A DNA stretch of 64,000 nucleotides from the NCBI RefSeq assembly GCF_039134705.1, contig NZ_CP146256.1, positions 4,659,254 through 4,723,253 of the forward strand, in the 5' to 3' direction. The stretch's first letter is position 1; every line of letters begins with the position of its first letter. Made by a program: the position numbers and the translations under genes. Source of the stretch: Kineothrix sp. IPX-CK (lineage in GTDB: Bacteria > Bacillota > Clostridia > Lachnospirales > Lachnospiraceae). The notes under the pieces were generated by a model. The model saw only the letters and a program-made list of their open reading frames with translations, had not been told where the DNA came from and searched no databases. Positions 26,632 through 35,688 of this stretch are shown piece by piece.

Positions 26632-28680
26632 ATGAAATCGATTAAAACGAAGATGTTGATCACTATTTTACCGATTATTATTTTATCCATGATTTTTCTT
26701 ACTTTTAGCAGTGCAAATGCCAGTAAAAAAAGTATTTTAAAACAAACAGGGAACTTGATGTCGTCCGAATTAAATGGAGAAATTACAAATATTTCCAGAG
26801 AAATAAGGGAAGTAGAAATGATGGCGGATATGATTTCCTCAACAGTATCCAATACATATCAGACTACGAAGCTGAAAGAATATGAAAAGGTTTTGGGAGA
26901 GATTATATATACCAATGATCTGGCAATGGGGAGCGGTATTTGGTTTGAGCCGTATCAGTTTGACAAAGCCCAGAAATACGTGGGTCCTTATATTTACAAG
27001 GACGGGGAACAGCCGGCGGTGACTTATGATTACAGCAATGCAGAGTATGATTATTTCAGCTATGAGTGGTATCAGAATGCGGTGAAATCCCAGGGCGAAC
27101 CGGTATTTACGGAACCTTATTATGATGAAACATTAGGAGTTACTATGTCTTCATGTACTGTGCCGGTGAAAAATCAAGAAGGCAGTTTTATCGGAGCGAT
27201 TACGGTAGATATTGAACTTACGACAATTCAAAATCTGGTAAACGGTATTCAGGTAGGAGAAAGAGGAAAGGCCCTTCTGCTAGGGGCGGATGGAAGTTAT
27301 CTTTCCTGTCCTGACAGCGAAAAGATAATGAAGCAGAAGATTCAGGAAGAAGAGAATGCGTCTCTCGCAGAACTTGGCAGCCAGATCCTGCAGCAGAAGG
27401 AAGGAAGCGGTTCCTATACCGATGGCAGTGAAACATATCAAGTATATTTTAAGACTTTACCTGAATTGAATTGGATGCTGATCATTGAAATTCCTGAAAG
27501 TGAGCTGAATGCTCCGGTCCAGGCACTTACTATACAGATGGCAGGAATCAGCACAGGGTCTATTATCCTATGTTTTGCCGTTGTTTTGTATATGGTTGGA
27601 AGACTTAGCTCTAACTTAAAGAAGGTAAACCATTTTGCAGGAATTTTATCAAAAGGCGATCTTACTGTAAATGATTTAAAAATAAAGGGGAAAGATGAAC
27701 TGAAGCAAATGAGTGATTCTTTAAACGAAATGTTTGTAAATAATAAGCTCATTATTGGGCATATTGCGCAGAATTCCGAGACGCTGAATGGATCCAGCGG
27801 CAACCTGACACAGGCGGCCGGAGAGCTTACGATACAATTTAATAATATAGCCGGTATTATGAATAAGGTCAATGAAGATATGATGTCATCCAGCGCCGCT
27901 ACGGAGGAAGTAAATGCATCGGTAGAGGAAGTGAATTCTTCCGCTAATTTGCTGCTTGATGAGACGGGAAGAAGCAATGAGCTGGCCGCGGAAATCGGTA
28001 AACGCGCGACAGAGGTTAAGATGAACAGCAGAAATTCATATGAAAAGGCAGCTGATCTGACAAAGGTTTATGAAAATGAGCTTGCACAGAGCATGAGCAA
28101 TGCAAAGATCGTGGAATCCGTGAGCCTGCTTGCCGATGTGATTTCAGAAATTGCCGATCAAATTAATTTACTATCTCTTAATGCTTCCATAGAAGCGGCG
28201 CGGGCGGGAGAACAGGGAAGAGGATTCGCGGTCGTAGCAGGAGAAATTGGCAAGCTGGCGGGGCAGACGGCTTCTGCAGTCAATGAGATTAAGGAAACCA
28301 CCGGAAAAATTGAAGATGCCTTTGGATTATTGATTCATACGGCAAAGGAGCTTCTGGGATTCATTACGGAGACGGTATCCCCAGACTATGAAGCCTTCGT
28401 CCATACAGCAATACAGTATGAGTCGGATGCGGAGACGATCAAGGACTTCTCAGAAAAAATATCGGAGATGTCCAGGGGAATAGAACATGTTATAAACGAA
28501 GTGAGTCAGGCGGTGCAAAGCATAGCTTACTCCACTCAAAGTACCTCCGATAATAGCAGCAAAATTATAGAATCCATCCTTGTTATGGAAAAGACAGTGA
28601 CCGAAGTAGGGGATATGTCCACGGAACAGAATGAGATATCTAAACAGCTATATGATGTGGTGAATAAGTTTAAATTATAG
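26632..28680 (+). CDS. Methyl-accepting chemotaxis protein with extracellular Cache domain
   Basis: A transmembrane chemoreceptor of 682 residues. It has an N-terminal helix at about residues 10-30 and an extracellular dCache-type sensor to about residue 295, including [11 protein letters not shown] and [20 protein letters not shown] second helix at about 300-325 leads into a HAMP-like segment and a long coiled-coil signalling domain. The conserved hairpin tip reads [19 protein letters not shown] then [15 protein letters not shown]. It passes ligand signals to CheA/CheW. The ligand is unknown; dCache sensors often bind amino acids or small organic acids. AGGAGGAC precedes the start. Confidence 0.93.
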   Translation: MKSIKTKMLITILPIIILSMIFLTFSSANASKKSILKQTGNLMSSELNGEITNISREIREVEMMADMISSTVSNTYQTTKLKEYEKVLGEIIYTNDLAMGSGIWFEPYQFDKAQKYVGPYIYKDGEQPAVTYDYSNAEYDYFSYEWYQNAVKSQGEPVFTEPYYDETLGVTMSSCTVPVKNQEGSFIGAITVDIELTTIQNLVNGIQVGERGKALLLGADGSYLSCPDSEKIMKQKIQEEENASLAELGSQILQQKEGSGSYTDGSETYQVYFKTLPELNWMLIIEIPESELNAPVQALTIQMAGISTGSIILCFAVVLYMVGRLSSNLKKVNHFAGILSKGDLTVNDLKIKGKDELKQMSDSLNEMFVNNKLIIGHIAQNSETLNGSSGNLTQAAGELTIQFNNIAGIMNKVNEDMMSSSAATEEVNASVEEVNSSANLLLDETGRSNELAAEIGKRATEVKMNSRNSYEKAADLTKVYENELAQSMSNAKIVESVSLLADVISEIADQINLLSLNASIEAARAGEQGRGFAVVAGEIGKLAGQTASAVNEIKETTGKIEDAFGLLIHTAKELLGFITETVSPDYEAFVHTAIQYESDAETIKDFSEKISEMSRGIEHVINEVSQAVQSIAYSTQSTSDNSSKIIESILVMEKTVTEVGDMSTEQNEISKQLYDVVNKFKL

Positions 28681-28685
28681 AGAAA

Positions 28686-28712
28686 GAAGGGCTGCCAAGA
28701 GGCAGCCCTTTG
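28686..28712 (+). terminator. Terminator-like hairpin after the chemoreceptor gene
   Basis: AAGGGCTGCC and GGCAGCCCTT form a perfect 10-bp stem with a four-base loop six bases after the stop codon, followed by only two or three T. It probably acts as a terminator despite the short T-tract. Confidence 0.7.
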
Positions 28713-28729
28713 CCAATCAGGCTATTAGG

Positions 28730-28894
28730 CTAGTGTGCTGGCACGCTGACATCTTGTCTAATAACTTGCCTGAATTTCCATCTGCTTCGTTGGCGTCAAT
28801 CGACGTAGCCACCGCTACGCCTCATTCCTCCGCCTTGCAGACGGAAAATTCATTCTGCGTCATTAGCCCAAGTGCCAACGTGTCAGCACACTAG
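28730..28894. repeat. 165-bp palindrome-ended intergenic element
   Basis: It is bounded by 16-bp inverted ends with one mismatch (28730-28745 CTAGTGTGCTGGCACG; 28879-28894). Inside are GC-rich sub-palindromes around 28805-28850, for example GTAGCCACCGCTAC with flanking complementarity. No protein frame is credible. It abuts the flavodoxin stop codon and follows the chemoreceptor terminator. From memory, similar elements are scattered in Lachnospiraceae genomes, but I cannot confirm this here. It may be a MITE or an RNA-structure element. Confidence 0.6.
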
Positions 28895-29443
28895 TTATAC
28901 TGTAGCAGAGTTGAGCAGATGTTTAGAAAGCCTGTTTATTTCTTTCACTGCTGCTTCTGAAAGTCGATTTGCCTCCGCTTCGCTGATTTTATATTCCGAA
29001 GTATCGTTTCGAGTCGGCTTTGAACCTTTGGAAATCAAAGTCTTTATATGCCGATCGAGCAGGATAACAGGTTTTTTTCCTGTTCGTTTCAAAAGCTCTC
29101 TGTGCAGTGTTTTATTTTCACCATCTGCCCCGCCGCTGATGGAAAGAAAACCATATGCTTGCGGATTGGATTTTAAATAGCGTAAAAATGCTCTGATCGG
29201 TGAAGCTACATGCCCCATCCAGACAGGACCGCAAAAAAGGATTAAGTCATACTGAGTGATCACGTCCGTAGCAGGCCGTACCTCCGGTGTCCGGGCAAAA
29301 AGCATATCCATTATGATAGTCCGCATTGTCACAGGCCTTTGTGCTGTGATCTTAATATGCTTTGCTGATAGGCCCTTTGCCACGAATTCGGCAAGCATAT
29401 CATTGTTGCCGGTGTAAGAATAAGAAATAACTGCAATATTCAT
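28895..29443 (-). CDS. Flavodoxin
   Basis: A flavodoxin-like protein of 182 residues. The FMN phosphate loop is SYSYTGNNDMLAEFVA near residue 7, and the later flavin contact is CGPVWMGHVASPIRAFL. The ATG at 29443 has GGGGAGATA upstream; an in-frame start at 29458 is less likely. It is the last gene of a locus that also encodes an FMN-binding protein and a small protein, under a TetR regulator. This suggests an electron-transfer or quinone/flavin stress role. Confidence 0.85.
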   Translation of the reverse strand: MNIAVISYSYTGNNDMLAEFVAKGLSAKHIKITAQRPVTMRTIIMDMLFARTPEVRPATDVITQYDLILFCGPVWMGHVASPIRAFLRYLKSNPQAYGFLSISGGADGENKTLHRELLKRTGKKPVILLDRHIKTLISKGSKPTRNDTSEYKISEAEANRLSEAAVKEINRLSKHLLNSATV

Positions 29444-29458
29444 GAAATATCTCCCCAA

Positions 29459-29917
29459 CTATTGTTTTACCGCTTGTTTCAGCGCATTTTCCAGTGCTTT
29501 CAGGTGTGCTTTGGAAGTGAGCGTTGCCCCGCTGATTGCGTCCACCTGCAGCGATTTCGATTCCATCACTTTTTGGAACAAATCATCCATGGTTTTTCCT
29601 TTTGTCAATTCGGCAGAGTTTCCGTCACTGTCCAGCGCACCTTCCAGTATATTTATCTTTGTAATTTTACCTTCGGATATGGTAACTTCAACGCTGGCAT
29701 CCCTGAGATTTCCCTTTGCGGCGTTATATTCTCCGATATAGGTTCCATCCTGAAGTTTTGTGAAGTCAATATTTCCGATGGTAAGTATTTGAAGCTCCCG
29801 GCGTCCTGGCGCATCGGCGAGAAGTGCGATTATCGTACTTAGGACAATGATACCTGCAATAATCAAAAGGATAAGCCGGATTTTGCCCTTTTTTGCACCT
29901 GTTTTAAAAGCCGTCAT
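29459..29917 (-). CDS. FMN-binding domain protein, membrane-anchored
   Basis: A protein of 152 residues with one N-terminal helix at about residues 12-33 and an extracellular FMN-binding domain. The domain ends in the SGAT motif (residues 129-132, context VDAISGATLTSKA), whose threonine is the site for covalent FMN in RnfG/NqrC-type proteins. The early segment LQDGTYIGEYNAAKGN is also typical. Covalent flavinylation would require an ApbE transferase, not present in this window. GGAGGAA precedes the start. Confidence 0.87.
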   Translation of the reverse strand: MTAFKTGAKKGKIRLILLIIAGIIVLSTIIALLADAPGRRELQILTIGNIDFTKLQDGTYIGEYNAAKGNLRDASVEVTISEGKITKINILEGALDSDGNSAELTKGKTMDDLFQKVMESKSLQVDAISGATLTSKAHLKALENALKQAVKQ

Positions 29918-29958
29918 TTACATTCCTCCGATCTTTGTAAAATTATACGTTAAGCATC

Positions 29959-30258
29959 CTATTCCAGAGTGATTTTTACATGCTCGTTTTTATCCGGTTC
30001 GTCAACCTCAACAAGAACACAAGGCAATGTCATTTCACCGCTGTCCAGTGCTTCAAAGATGGCATCCATATCGATATCCTTGAGCCGTTCCAGTTCATTT
30101 TCGGCATCTCCTTTCTTTTTTGAGTTATTTGCCATCTGTCCGAACTTAAGCCCCATTTTCACGACAAAATATGGAATACGCACATTGGCGGTCAAAACCC
30201 CGTTTTCGGTAACTTCAATTCGAATACTTTTTGGTTTAACAGAATTCATGTCTCCCAT
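29959..30258 (-). CDS. Small protein, possible SHOCT-like/YvlB-N-type domain
   Basis: A protein of 99 residues with no signal or membrane segment. The order is a beta-like N-terminal stretch, RIPYFVVKMGLKFGQM, a charged linker, LKDIDMDAIFEALDSGE, then a short acidic strand ending HVKITLE. This resembles the SHOCT-like small domain seen with YvlB proteins, a tentative assignment from memory. AAGGAGG precedes the start. It is the first gene after the operator at 30284 and is transcribed toward the FMN-binding and flavodoxin genes. Confidence 0.65.
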   Translation of the reverse strand: MGDMNSVKPKSIRIEVTENGVLTANVRIPYFVVKMGLKFGQMANNSKKKGDAENELERLKDIDMDAIFEALDSGEMTLPCVLVEVDEPDKNEHVKITLE

Positions 30259-30283
30259 AAATTAACCTCCTTAAATAAATATT

Positions 30284-30311
30284 ATGAATGAATATTTTTT
30301 TACTCATTCAT
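30284..30311. promoter_or_regulatory. Candidate TetR operator upstream of the flavodoxin/FMN operon
   Basis: The inverted arms ATGAATGA (30284-30291) and TCATTCAT (30304-30311) lie 26 bases upstream of the first gene of the minus-strand operon. The same arms occur in the larger palindrome in front of tetR (30951-30980), which suggests one regulator controls both. Confidence 0.6.
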
Positions 30312-30327
30312 TTTTAGCTCTGAAAAT

Positions 30328-30354
30328 ACTACTCCGTTTAACTATCGGAGCAGT
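30328..30354 (-). terminator. Hairpin at the end of the tetR gene
   Basis: ACTACTCCG (30328-30336) pairs with CGGAGCAGT (30346-30354) with one mismatch and a 9-base loop. It overlaps the tetR stop codon, and on the minus strand a T-rich stretch follows. It is a plausible terminator separating tetR from the downstream operon. Confidence 0.5.
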
Positions 30355-30922
30355 TTATCAGGCTTTTCATAATAAGCTCCGTCATAAGATGTAAAAGTTC
30401 CGGAAAATATTCAAGCCCGATTTCCTCCTTATGTGTGTCGGCATTTATAATAGCCGCAAAAATCATCATAATCATTTTACTATCTATGTCATTTCGTATT
30501 TTCCCGCGCTTCTGCCAAAGAACTATTAGTTCCAGAAAGTTGTCATATAGAAAATCAACTGTATCAATGCCGTTGTCTTCACGATATACTTGCTCCAGCT
30601 TTTCAAAGACGCTTCTATTGTACCATTCCCTCAGAATAGGATTTGCCTTTGTCCCCTCAACATTTAATTTAAGCATCTGCCCTACTACGTCCATAGGGCT
30701 CTGTTCCAGGTCAAGCGATTGAAAGCATGCTTGCTTCAGTTTACTATTCTCTTCCAGAAAAATATCCATAAAGAGTTTTTCTTTAGAGGAATAATAGTTA
30801 TAAAAAGTTCCCACCGCCATTCCGGCTTTTTTTGTGATCTCGGAAATATTGGTGTCCTTGAATCCCTTTTCGCGAAACAGTTCTTTTGCGCAGTCGTAAA
30901 TTAATAACTTTTTATCTTCCAC
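30338..30922 (-). CDS. TetR-family transcriptional regulator
   Basis: A DNA-binding repressor of 194 residues. The N-terminal helix-turn-helix (about residues 8-55) includes FREKGFKDTNISEITKKAG and AVGTFYNYYSSKEKLF. The C-terminal domain would sense a small molecule. It is upstream of, and in the same direction as, the small protein-FMN-flavodoxin genes, and its own promoter overlaps a 30-bp palindrome, so autoregulation is likely. Confidence 0.92.
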   Translation of the reverse strand: MEDKKLLIYDCAKELFREKGFKDTNISEITKKAGMAVGTFYNYYSSKEKLFMDIFLEENSKLKQACFQSLDLEQSPMDVVGQMLKLNVEGTKANPILREWYNRSVFEKLEQVYREDNGIDTVDFLYDNFLELIVLWQKRGKIRNDIDSKMIMMIFAAIINADTHKEEIGLEYFPELLHLMTELIMKSLINCSDS

Positions 30923-30950
30923 TGATATACCTCCAAGTTAACAGCCAGAG

Positions 30951-31008
30951 TATGAATGAAAAAATTAATATTCATTCATATTATAATGAATAAAATAAAT
31001 TTTGTCAA
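30951..31008 (-). promoter_or_regulatory. tetR promoter with overlapping 30-bp operator palindrome
   Basis: On the minus strand a perfect TTGACA (31003-31008) and a perfect TATAAT (30980-30985) are spaced by 17 bp. The palindrome 30951-30980, with perfect 10-bp arms TATGAATGAA and TTCATTCATA, begins at the -10 and covers the start of transcription. This is classic placement for repression by a TetR protein. Confidence 0.8.
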
Positions 31009-31022
31009 TCTAAGAATCTTTA

Positions 31023-34000
31023 TTAATCTACGCTTTTCAGTGCCTCTACCATATTGATCTGATTAAGGGCACGATTAGTCATCAGGTTCACGGCCAGGGC
31101 AAAGCACAATGTGATGGCGGAAGATATCAGATAGCTCGCAGGTTCCACATGTACGGCAAAGAATACCGAAGGAAGCTGGAGCACACTGGTAAGAAGTCCG
31201 CTCAAAAATCTGCCTAACGGCAAGCCGCCCAAAATTCCTATTAAAGTTAAGATCAAGGTTTCCTTATGCACATACTGATGCACTTCGTTATCGTAAAAGC
31301 CTAATACTTTAATGGTAGCAAGCTCTCTGACGCGCTCGGAAATATTGGTGTTGGATAAGGTAAATAATACTACAAAGGCAAGGCCACCGGCCATAACAAT
31401 GAGCAGCAGGACAACCGCGTTGATCAAATCGAAACCGAAATCCTCTTTAAGGCCGTCAGTGCTTGCAGCGGTAAGTATTTCGTCGTTGCTTCTAAGTGAC
31501 TGGACATATTCTTCGTGGTCAGTGCACGTTTCCGAAAGATGGACAAGCGCGCCGTTGGGCGCATATTTCTCGAATAGTGTCTCGTAGTAGGACTGGGTCA
31601 TATATATGTTGTTGCCTAAGTAATTCTTTGCAATGCCGGCGATAACGGCCTCTTTTTCCTCCAATTGAAGATTCTGTAGGGAAACGGTATCCCCCTCGCT
31701 TAAATTCAAGATCTGTGCGGCGTTCTGCGTAACATATATGCCGTCGCTGCCTATGGAAATGGGCACGGAGTCCGGACTTTGTACATGAATATAATCTTCG
31801 ATGGAGGTATCGTCCGGAATTACCATTAACTGGACCTTTTCCGCTTCCTTCTCCGAATTAAGCAGCTTAATGCTGTCGATTTGCAGATTCAGGTAATCGG
31901 TTACGTTCTCATCTCCTGCCAGCTTTTGTATAAGAAAATCGTTATCCTCTGAATCCACTACCGCCATTAGATCGTAGCAGTAGATTTCTTCATACTGTTC
32001 CGGTGCCAGGTTTACGATGGTATCTTTAAGTGCGAAGCCGCAAAGAACGAGGGCGGTACAGCCCATAATGCCTCCTACCGTCATAAACAAGCGTTTTTTA
32101 AAGCGGAACAGGTTGCGGACAGTGACTTTATTCAGGAACTTGAAACGGTTCCAGATAAAGGGCAGCCGCTCCAGGAAAACACGGGAGCCTGCTCTGGGAG
32201 CCTTGGGTCTCATGAGCGTTGCGGGTGTCTGGTTGAGCTCACTATGGCAGGCGAGCACAGTCGCTGCGGCGATTCCGATCAAAAATAAGAGCACACCTCC
32301 TATGCCGTAAAGCATGTCGAAACGCAGATAATATTCAGGAAGATTATAAAGCGTCTTTAGAATATACAGTAAAAACTTCGGGAACAGGATAAAACCTGCT
32401 AAATCTCCCAAGATTCCTCCAAACAAGCAGGCGAGCAGGGCAAAAAGGAGATATTTCCAATAAACGGCGGCGTTCTTAAAGCCTAATGCCTGATAGGTTC
32501 CTACCAATCCCCGTTCCTCCTCTACCATGCGCGTCATGGTGGTAAGGCTCATGAGAGCAGCAACCACTAAAAAGATAACCGGAAATACGTTTCCTACCGC
32601 TTCTATGGAGGACATATCGTTTTGAAGGCTGGAATAGCTGTCCAGGGAGATACGGTCCTGAACATACCACTGAGTCATGTCGATATCATCGAGCTCTGCG
32701 TAGGCATCGGTGATTTTTTCTTTAGCCTCCGTTTTTTTGTCGGTATATTCCTGCTCTTTTTCAAGGAGCTTCGTTTCACCTTCCGCGAGATCCAGTTTTC
32801 CTTCCTCCAGCTCTTCCTTGGCGTCGGCAATTTTCTTTTTCGCATCCGATTCTTCTGCATTAAGTGTCGCCTCACCGTCAGCCAATTCTGTTTTTGCAGA
32901 TTCTATTTTATTCCTGCCGTCCTGGAGCTCCGCTTTCTTTTCTTCGATGGTCTTACGGCCTTCTGCTATCTGGGCCTCCGCTCCGGCCAGCTGGGATGCA
33001 ATTCCATCCAAATGCTGTCTGGTGCTTTCTCTTGATTGCTCGAAGGAGGCTTTTTGAATGTCCAAGGTCTGCTGACCTCCGTTTATTTTGGCCATGCCGA
33101 TAGCTGCCTGCACACCGGAAGCGGGCAGCGCATTCAGCTGCTCTGCCTGGGCCTGCATTTGTCCGATTGCGGCAGCAAGCTGTGCAGCCTCAGCTGTTTT
33201 TGTCTCTCTCTCAGCTGTTAAGTCTGCGATGATCTGTTCGTCGAGACCTTGATCTGTGGCATCTGCAATTCTCTGGTTTAAATTTTCTATATATACGTTG
33301 ATATCGTTTATCGATTCCTGCAGCTGTGCAATTTGTGCGGTCAGTCCGGCATTCATGGTATCTGTATGGGTTTGCAGCGCACTGAGGAGAGCAGCGCTTT
33401 CGACAGCAGTGCTCTGTGCGATATCAGCGTCTTGTGCGCCGGCGGCAGCCAAGGCTGCCGCTGCGTCAACGAGAGCATTCCATTCGTTTTCAGGCCAAGC
33501 GTCTCCGAAGGGGGCTTTTATTTGTTCCAGGCCGGATTCCAGCTGCATGCGGGATTCATCCAATTGATTCTGGGCGCTGCTAAGCTGCTCGTCGGCCTCT
33601 GCGAATTTGTCTTCTGCCTGTCTGCGGCCGTCGGCCAGCTCCTGCTTCCCGTCTTCGATTTGCTTGGCGTTGGCATTCAGCTGCGCTTCGCCTTGAACTA
33701 ACTGTGCCTCACCGTCTAAAAGCTCTGCTTCGGAATCGGCCAGTACCTGCTTTCCGTCTAAGAGCTCTGCCCTGGCGTCCGCAATTTTCTTTAGAGCGTC
33801 CGCTTCTTCCCGGGAGAGAGTGTTTTCACCGTCCGCTAACTCTTGTTTTCCATCGTTGATATCGTTCCAGGCATCCGCAAATTTTTCATCCGCCTCCGCA
33901 AATTTTTCATTCATGGTATCTTCGGCATCTTCGATTTTATCACGGGCCTCTGATACGACGGAATTGTAGCGTGCCAGTTCCCGCTGTTCCTTGATACGGC

Positions 34001-34883
34001 CTTCAATATTGTTGATAACGGACTGGATTGCGTTTTCATATTCGTCGGAATTGCTGTCCATTCCGATCGTTTCGGACAGAGTAAGATAAACAGCGGTGAA
34101 GATATCGATGTCAGCGTCGGCCGGAATAATGAAAAAAGTATAGTCTGCGGACATGGCAGAACGGTATACCGTTCCGAAGCCTTCGCTCTGGATATTCATG
34201 GGGTCGATGACTATGCCGGTAATTGTATAGGTGTTATGGGCAAAGACAGGGGTATCTTCCTCTTCTTCTAAATCCATATCCATGTCTTCATCCACATCGA
34301 AGTCGACGTCGGAGATGGGATCTTCGCCGGTAGAATCCTCGATATCATCAGAAGCTGCATTATTTTCAGCGATTTCAACGCTATCTTCATCAGAGGATTC
34401 TATATCATCTTCTTCCTCAGAATCTTCCGCAATAGTAATGGTATCTCCAATAGATTTCCCGGAAGCATCTATATATTTCTGTGTAACGGCGATTTCGCCG
34501 GAATTTGCAGGAAGCTTTCCCTCCAGCAAATAAGGTGTGTTCATCCCGTTTTCGCTGAGAACTGTCATCTCGGCGCTTTTCGATATTTCCTCCACATAGG
34601 TGTTGACCGTTTTGCTGTATCCGCCTTCAGCGAGCGCTACGCCATCCACCTTCTCGAGTGCATCTACATCCTCTTCGGAGAGTCCCAGTGTGGATACGAT
34701 GCGAATATCAAAAAGATTCTGTCTGTCGAAAAATTTGTCCGCGGAGTAATACATATCCTGACAAGACGCATAAATGCCCGTCAGCATCGTTACCCCAAGC
34801 ATGGTAATAATAAGAATGGATAAAAAGCGTTTCCAGTTCTTTTTCATGGAACGCCAGGTGTCTTTCTTGTAGGAACGATTCAT
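31023..34883 (-). CDS. Large FtsX/MacB-like ABC transporter permease with coiled-coil extracytoplasmic domain
   Basis: A membrane protein of about 1286 residues with two FtsX-type permease domains. One helix lies near the N-terminus (FLSILIITMLGVTML), then a very long extracytoplasmic region, then helix clusters in the middle (about residues 770-910) and at the C-terminus. The extracytoplasmic region holds a strongly acidic Asp/Glu stretch at about residues 150-215. After it come several hundred residues of Ala/Glu/Lys-rich heptads with repeated DGKQELADGE-type units, predicting a long coiled coil. The ATG at 34883 follows the upstream ATPase stop by four bases. Likely roles are efflux, lipoprotein handling or wall-hydrolase activation. 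Confidence 0.85.
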   Translation of the reverse strand: MNRSYKKDTWRSMKKNWKRFLSILIITMLGVTMLTGIYASCQDMYYSADKFFDRQNLFDIRIVSTLGLSEEDVDALEKVDGVALAEGGYSKTVNTYVEEISKSAEMTVLSENGMNTPYLLEGKLPANSGEIAVTQKYIDASGKSIGDTITIAEDSEEEDDIESSDEDSVEIAENNAASDDIEDSTGEDPISDVDFDVDEDMDMDLEEEEDTPVFAHNTYTITGIVIDPMNIQSEGFGTVYRSAMSADYTFFIIPADADIDIFTAVYLTLSETIGMDSNSDEYENAIQSVINNIEGRIKEQRELARYNSVVSEARDKIEDAEDTMNEKFAEADEKFADAWNDINDGKQELADGENTLSREEADALKKIADARAELLDGKQVLADSEAELLDGEAQLVQGEAQLNANAKQIEDGKQELADGRRQAEDKFAEADEQLSSAQNQLDESRMQLESGLEQIKAPFGDAWPENEWNALVDAAAALAAAGAQDADIAQSTAVESAALLSALQTHTDTMNAGLTAQIAQLQESINDINVYIENLNQRIADATDQGLDEQIIADLTAERETKTAEAAQLAAAIGQMQAQAEQLNALPASGVQAAIGMAKINGGQQTLDIQKASFEQSRESTRQHLDGIASQLAGAEAQIAEGRKTIEEKKAELQDGRNKIESAKTELADGEATLNAEESDAKKKIADAKEELEEGKLDLAEGETKLLEKEQEYTDKKTEAKEKITDAYAELDDIDMTQWYVQDRISLDSYSSLQNDMSSIEAVGNVFPVIFLVVAALMSLTTMTRMVEEERGLVGTYQALGFKNAAVYWKYLLFALLACLFGGILGDLAGFILFPKFLLYILKTLYNLPEYYLRFDMLYGIGGVLLFLIGIAAATVLACHSELNQTPATLMRPKAPRAGSRVFLERLPFIWNRFKFLNKVTVRNLFRFKKRLFMTVGGIMGCTALVLCGFALKDTIVNLAPEQYEEIYCYDLMAVVDSEDNDFLIQKLAGDENVTDYLNLQIDSIKLLNSEKEAEKVQLMVIPDDTSIEDYIHVQSPDSVPISIGSDGIYVTQNAAQILNLSEGDTVSLQNLQLEEKEAVIAGIAKNYLGNNIYMTQSYYETLFEKYAPNGALVHLSETCTDHEEYVQSLRSNDEILTAASTDGLKEDFGFDLINAVVLLLIVMAGGLAFVVLFTLSNTNISERVRELATIKVLGFYDNEVHQYVHKETLILTLIGILGGLPLGRFLSGLLTSVLQLPSVFFAVHVEPASYLISSAITLCFALAVNLMTNRALNQINMVEALKSVD

Positions 34884-34887
34884 GACT

Positions 34888-35588
34888 TCACCACTCAATC
34901 TGCTCGATGGGCATAGGATGCTCATTTTGCACCGTCTTTACCACCGTACCGTTTTTAAAGTGAATTACCCGGTCCGCCATGGGAGCCAGGGAAGAATTGT
35001 GCGTGATAAGGAGAACTGTGATTTTTTCCTTTCGGCAGGTATCCTGAAGCAGTTGTAAAATTTGCTTTCCGGTATTGTAATCCAACGCGCCGGTAGGCTC
35101 GTCGCATAAAAGAAGTTTGGGATTTTTGGCAATTGCACGGGCGATGGACACACGCTGCTGTTCCCCACCTGAAAGCTGTGCGGGAAAATTATTCTTGCGA
35201 TCTGTAAGCCCTACTTTATCGAGAGTCTCGGAAGCGTTCAAGGAATTCGGACAAATCTGTGATGCAAGCTCCACATTTTCCAGCGCTGTCAAATTAGGCA
35301 TCAGATTATAGAATTGGAACACAAAGCCGATGTCTGCGCGCCGATAGCCTACCAATTGCTTTTTGGTATAGGCGGCAATATTTTCTCCGTCCACGATGAC
35401 ATCGCCTGAGGAGGTCGTGTCCATACCTCCTAATATATTAAGAGCCGTCGTTTTGCCGGCGCCCGAAGCGCCAAAATGACGGCTAGTTCTCCTTTATCCA
35501 CAGAAAAGCTCGCGTCGCTCAATGCCCGGATCTTGACATCGTCAGCCGCGTATTCTTTAATAACATGATTAAATTCTATATATGCCAT
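34888..35588 (-). pseudogene. LolD/MacB-like ABC ATPase interrupted by a frameshift in Walker A
   Basis: The partner ATPase of the FtsX-type permease. It starts at ATG 35588 (MAYIEFNHVIKEYAADDV, with GGAGGA upstream) and reads well to LAVIL. Then one base is missing near 35471, exactly at the P-loop. Adding one C would give the expected GASGAGKTTALNILGG. From 35424 the frame continues cleanly with the Q-loop, [21 protein letters not shown] and ITHN, to a stop four bases before the permease start. As written the protein would lack Walker A and could not hydrolyse ATP. It is a true mutation or a miscalled run of C. Confidence 0.85.
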
Positions 35589-35659
35589 GCGTCCTCCATT
35601 TCAATTTTTGCATATCCGCTGTATTTGACTTTTCCCCCAAAGTTATTTATGATAGAGTC

Positions 35660-35688
35660 ATTATATAAACACTGTGTTGATTTTGCAA
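35660..35688 (-). promoter_or_regulatory. Promoter of the FtsX-type ABC operon
   Basis: On the minus strand TTGCAA (35683-35688) and TATAAT (35660-35665) are spaced by 17 bp, about 72 bases before the ATPase start. The -35 lies inside the inverted pair GTTG-N6-CAAC (35677-35690). Related GTTGATTT or ATGATTTTGCAAC units recur at 35695-35755 in the divergent spacer, as expected for multiple repressor sites. Confidence 0.65.

Noticed and set aside
32710..33567. Ser/Ala- and Phe-rich plus-strand frames opposite the FtsX-type permease
   Set aside because: They mirror the low-complexity Glu/Ala/Lys coiled-coil region on the other strand and are composition artefacts.
33000..34000. Possible tandem-repeat array within the permease gene
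   Set aside because: The near-repeats encode imperfect coiled-coil heptads (ADGE-type units) and are explained by the protein structure rather than by a DNA repeat element.
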